Origin: Rotaria socialis
Lineage: Eukaryota; Rotifera; Eurotatoria; Philodinida; Philodinidae
DNA length: 64,000 nt
NCBI GenBank assembly: GCA_905331475.1
Contig: CAJNYU010000474.1
Span: 1-64,000 of the forward strand
Reading direction: 5' to 3'
Below the pieces are notes generated by a model. It made no database searches. It saw only the letters and a program-made list of their open reading frames with translations, and was not told where the DNA came from. Positions 60,420 through 64,000 of the stretch are shown here, in pieces; within the stretch, counting starts at the first letter, position 1; every line of letters begins with the position of its first letter. A program made the position numbers and the translations under genes.

Positions 60420-61370
60420 TGGACTTTCTGTTTGAGATATAAAAATAGAAAATCAAAATATTTTTCCCAGCCAAAGACGGATGGCCCTAGTATGGACCTC
60501 TTCGCAAGGATCAACAAAACACGACGTATCACTCTTCAAAGAAGAGAAATCCAGGAAAATAGTTCATAACAAAGTTGTAGAGTTTAAAATTCTCTATCGA
60601 ACTAGTGATGAAACCTCTATTTAAATTCTACTAAAATTATAATAACACGACTGAAATCCGTCAGAAGACAAACAATGGCGGTCCTAAACAAGCTATTCAG
60701 TGTCAAATGACATCGCAGGCACCTCTTTTGATATTCGCAATAAAAGTATTAGATAGAGAATGTTTTTTTCTATCTTTTGATGTAAAAAAAGCTATGTTTA
60801 TTTCTTACTTTACTTCCAAAATCGGTCACACACGAGGTGCACCCATGGGCAAAATTTTAGTCAAAAAATTGGTCTGGTGGTGGCTGTAGCTCAGGCCAGG
60901 TAATTATATACAAACGAAGTAAAAATTGGAAGATATACGTAAAAAATATTCTCTATTGAGTGCGTACATTGAATAAAAAAAAGTAGCAACTGCGATTCCC
61001 CTCTCATATTTCTAGAATAGAGGTTTCGGTAAAACTGATGTAAGATCTTGAAAACTCATCCTAAAATACGTAAATTATAGTGTGTTCGATAGCGGACACT
61101 TTGCTCTATCAAGCGCACTATAAATTGATAGATTGAAAAGTTTGATGAAAATTGACTTTTTAGGGTAGGGGAGGGGAGCCTTAAAAACTAAATAATAAAA
61201 GAGTAAGAAATGAGACGTTTTTAGCTTTTTCTTTCAAGGAAATACAAGTTATTAATATGTGGTGGGTTCAAAAACAAAATAGAAAAACAAAAAATTTTGT
61301 GATGCATCTTGGGTTAAGATCTGGATATGCACTTTCGGAGGAGATCCTAGAATCGAATCGAACTGAAAAG
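60420..61370. other. No gene recognised between hairpin elements
   Basis: Mixed AT-rich DNA; a frame at 60707-60889 has no motif. It may be interior of a larger decayed repeat, since the flanks on both sides are inverted-repeat elements. Confidence 0.4.
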
Positions 61371-61379
61371 GTGTCTATT

Positions 61380-61568
61380 CGATAGAGCTCGTCAAGCTCT
61401 ATCGATTGGTACCATTTTCACGTATTGGTACCACGGATTTACGAAATCTCTACATGTTTTACAAAAGAAACCCGGTTTTCTGGCTTGATTAGCAACTTTG
61501 GGCAGGTTTTTGGCATGCAACTGAGTTGAAACTTATACCAATCGATAGAGCTTGTCAAGTTCTATCCT
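61380..61568. repeat. Pair of short palindromes (CGATAGAGCT hairpins)
   Basis: The hairpin CGATAGAGCT-CGTCA-AGCTCTATCG at 61380-61404 recurs as CGATAGAGCT-TGTCA-AGTTCTATC near 61543-61568. Flanking words are inverted too: ATTGGTACCACG against TTGGTCCCACG. Two related stem-loops about 160 bp apart. Confidence 0.55.
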
Positions 61569-61680
61569 GGTCCACCTCGTTGATTTCTTGGTCCCACGTA
61601 TTAACGAACCCCTAAAAGAAATACTAGAATCCAGCTTCACCCAGAAGGATCATCCTGCCGTCTGAAAGGCCATCGGAAGC

Positions 61681-61879
61681 GGCCTGAAACGGTTATAAAA
61701 CGACATAAAACGGCATTAATTTTCACCCTATTTCGCCGTAATCCGTCAGCTCGTTTTACGGGCCGTTTTTTTGCTAGAAAACGGGCATCGCTTTTAACAC
61801 TATTCTCTTCGTTTTCCGAGCTGACGGAAAACGGCGCCATTTTTTAACGTTTTACATCGTTTTTATGCCGTTTCAGGCC
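61681..61879. repeat. GC-rich inverted-repeat element
   Basis: Arms 61681-61753 and 61817-61879 (outer word GGCCTGAAACGG, inner word CGTCAGCTCG) are reverse complements with small indels. The loop contains a second palindrome, ACGGGCCGT. ACGG/CCGT words dominate. Similar in style to the 56.5 kb element. Confidence 0.65.
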
Positions 61880-62224
61880 GTTTACGGGCCGTTTTCTTTC
61901 ACCTGGGCAAGATATCCTACGTATATTATTCGCTTTAGAGAAGAAAACGGAAGTACGTCTTCCTACCATGACGGTGAAAGAATGAATACATTAGTATAGA
62001 CATAGAAGCTGTGGACAGGTATAACTACTCTCTACTCTGAACCATCAGACACACGCGCAAAGTCGTCAACACAGTTATAGTTTTTGTATGCTTTTCTTTT
62101 TCCTTTTCGTTTCCTTAATGGAGCCACAAGTAACCACGCTTCTTTTCATAATAGTTTCGTGCAAAACACAGAAAGAAAGGAAAACGTCGACCAAAGTAAA
62201 ATTAGTAATTAGAGACTTCCATTG

Positions 62225-62581
62225 TTACCAAAGAAAAGTAAAGTTTTTCATAATGTATCTTTTCCTAAGAAGCCGAAAAGAACAACTACAATCAAACAGT
62301 TTGTTCAGAAATTTTCTACTCTTCAAAACGTCAGTTAAAACTTGGAGTTACAACATCCATAGCAGAGGTAATTAATGTTCATTAGTCGTGACCAGCCGTC
62401 ACCAGAGTTGATCACGGCCGATGAAAAAATCCTATCTCTGCTGAGGATTAATCCTACTTCATGTTTCAACCGACACTTTGAAGAGTAGAATATTCTGAAC
62501 AAACTGTTTGCTTCTAATTGGTCTTTTCGGCTTCTTAGGAATATATATTATGAAAAACTGTTGTTTTCTTTGGTAAACAGT
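62225..62581. repeat. Inverted repeat (about 120-bp arms)
   Basis: Left arm 62225-62345 and right arm 62461-62581 pair over words such as TAAGAAGCCGAAAAG, AAACAGTTTGTTCAGAA and CTACTCTTCAAA. Central segment of about 115 bp holds CGTGACCAGCCGTCACC. A foldback-type element just upstream of the TMEM184 gene. Confidence 0.65.
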
Positions 62582-62873
62582 CTAAATGGGGAACGAGGAA
62601 CATAAAAATACAATTATCGATATCTCAAGCATGCATCTCCTCATCAAATGCTTCGACTTGAATCACTTTTTCCTGACATAATATTCGTTAATCAAAATTA
62701 CTAATTGCGTAAACAATTACCTGAAATGAGAAAATGGCTCTTTTTTTCGCTTCATATTACTTACGCGTCTTTGCATTGTTGCTGCATGAATAGTGTTATC
62801 AGCATATATTACATGAATGCCCAATCTCATATTGCCCGCAATATATAGTCATCATTAACAACGATTATTCGAG

Positions 62874-64000
62874 ATGACCAAAGCACAGCGTGGACCACGG
62901 TCCACATCCAGTTGGCGACGTAAAGTACTGTCAATTCTTAAAAATGAAGTTACATGGGGTATCATCGCTATTCTCGACTGTGCCATTGCTCTTGCCATTA
63001 TCTGGGCGACAAATAGTCCAATAGCATGGCAGAAGTACAAAGACCCTGCCCACGAGCAAGGTTTCATTGCTATTATTGGTGGCATTTTTGCAATTGTCTC
63101 GTCGTTCATGAGTCTTATTCAGATCATTCAACATTTTATTCACAAGTCATATCAACCATCTCAAAAAAGAATCATTCGAATACTGGCCATAGTTCCTATA
63201 TATACCATGACCTCATGGCTGTCATTACTTTTCTTCGAAGCAGCCATCTATATGGAATTCGTGCAAGCATGTTATGAAGCCTATGCTATCTACTGTTTCC
63301 TTATATTACTGACTAAATATCTAGGGGGCCACCGAGGAGTGGAAGAAGCGATTATGTTGAAAGAAAGAGTTCGACTAACATTTCCATTAGGGTTTTGTAG
63401 ACTAACACCTAATAAAGCATGGGTGTGGTATTTTAAAGTTGGCATTCTACAATATTCATGGATTACTCCATTGTGCGCCTGTATCGTCGTTGTGCTTAAT
63501 TTGACCGGTCTATACGGTAACGGCCAATGGTCGTTTAATCGAGGTTATTCCTACATTACAATAATTATCAATATCAGTCAAATACTTGCTCTCTACACTT
63601 TAGTAACATTCTATATTAATGTCAAGAAGGAATTACGACCATTTAAACCTCTACCAAAATTTATCGCTATAAAACTCATTGTGTTTTTCATATTTTGGCA
63701 ATCCGTTCCAATGAGTGGCCTTGCAGCAGTTGGAGTACTTCGAAATACTCAATGTGACTCGACGACAGATACTAGCTGTCATGGATCAATAACAGGGCTC
63801 ACTGTCGAACAGGAGAAAATTTTACTGTCAAATGTATTGATCTGTGTGGAAATGTTCTTTTTCTCAACTGCTCACCACTGGATTTATAGTTGGAAGTCGT
63901 ATGCGGACGGATCACTCAGAGAATTGATGCAATATCGCTATCACCATATGAATAACAACCAAAACGATGAAGACGCAAATATTATCATAACAAATTCTTG
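62874..64000 (+). CDS. TMEM184 / organic solute transporter-alpha family protein, 3' end outside window
   Basis: Multi-pass membrane protein of the Solute_trans_a (OST-alpha/TMEM184) family. The frame opens at 62874 (MTKAQRGPRSTSSWRRKVL) and stays open for 375 codons to the window end. Family signatures: RIIRILAIVPIYTMTSWLSL, then FVQACYEAYAIYCFLILLTK followed by YLGGHRGVEEA. I count about seven hydrophobic helices, including GIIAILDCAIALAIIWA, GFIAIIGGIFAIVSSF and ITPLCACIVVVLNLTGLYG. A Cys-rich extracellular loop (TQCDSTTDTSCHGS) lies late in the protein. No intron in more than 1.1 kb, unlike most genes here. The tail turns hydrophilic (HHMNNNQNDEDAN), so most of the domain is probably present. 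Function in animals is poorly defined; sterol or bile-salt-type transport is known for OST-alpha only. Confidence 0.92.
   Translation, partial: MTKAQRGPRSTSSWRRKVLSILKNEVTWGIIAILDCAIALAIIWATNSPIAWQKYKDPAHEQGFIAIIGGIFAIVSSFMSLIQIIQHFIHKSYQPSQKRIIRILAIVPIYTMTSWLSLLFFEAAIYMEFVQACYEAYAIYCFLILLTKYLGGHRGVEEAIMLKERVRLTFPLGFCRLTPNKAWVWYFKVGILQYSWITPLCACIVVVLNLTGLYGNGQWSFNRGYSYITIIINISQILALYTLVTFYINVKKELRPFKPLPKFIAIKLIVFFIFWQSVPMSGLAAVGVLRNTQCDSTTDTSCHGSITGLTVEQEKILLSNVLICVEMFFFSTAHHWIYSWKSYADGSLRELMQYRYHHMNNNQNDEDANIIITNS

Noticed and set aside
62088-62375. 95-codon plus-strand frame
   Set aside because: Largely inside a foldback arm; no domain.
1-64000. CRISPR arrays, bacterial operons or a dedicated defence locus
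   Set aside because: No regularly spaced repeats, no prokaryotic gene structure; introns throughout show eukaryotic DNA.

Overview
The window looks like nuclear DNA from an intron-rich, AT-rich metazoan. Most introns are about 50-70 bp with GT..AG ends. The gene set is animal: a RIM active-zone scaffold, two geminins, a BORC subunit, a NEK11 kinase, pyruvate dehydrogenase kinases, a TMEM184 protein. A bdelloid rotifer (Adineta/Rotaria-like) is my best guess, not a proof. It rests on base composition, intron size, an NHL-propeller gene, splice acceptors next to start codons that would suit spliced-leader trans-splicing, and a short TGTGGG array, the hexamer reported for bdelloid telomeres.

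Layout. 0-3.6 kb: no gene; a GC-rich palindromic fragment, a large inverted-repeat element (1635-2387) and a possible solo LTR or orphan promoter. 3.6-9.5 kb: two tandem minus-strand pyruvate dehydrogenase kinase genes. 10.1-11.5 kb: two tandem minus-strand Nup62-like coiled-coil genes without FG repeats, 46 bp apart and operon-like. 14.0-18.0 kb: a NEK11 orthologue. 18.1-18.7 kb: a possible LINE 3' end. 20.6 kb: a small one-membrane-segment ORF. 24.0-28.6 kb: a 16-exon gene for an unusual protein with four SPRY-like domains and a CaaX-like C-terminus. 30.0-30.8 kb: a cytochrome b561 protein. 32.7-38.3 kb: an unidentified coiled-coil gene, geminin, a second geminin facing it, and BORCS8. 40.1-49.9 kb: RIM, with zinc finger, PDZ, C2A and C2B. 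50-55.8 kb: gene-poor, with simple repeats and the TGTGGG array. 55.8-62.6 kb: repeat-rich, with a decayed gene, an NHL propeller gene with no visible 5' end, a pogo/Tigger-type element and several separate hairpin or palindromic elements. 62.9-64 kb: the start of a TMEM184-family gene running off the window.

Genes and how they relate. Adjacent paralogue pairs recur (PDK, Nup62, geminin). Geminin, Nup62 and NEK11 belong to cell-cycle or nuclear functions, PDK to mitochondrial carbon control, RIM to synaptic release and BORCS8 to lysosome positioning. I see no single pathway joining them. The least familiar coding unit is the four-SPRY/CaaX protein. The least familiar DNA is the hairpin cluster at 56-62.6 kb beside the telomere-like tract.
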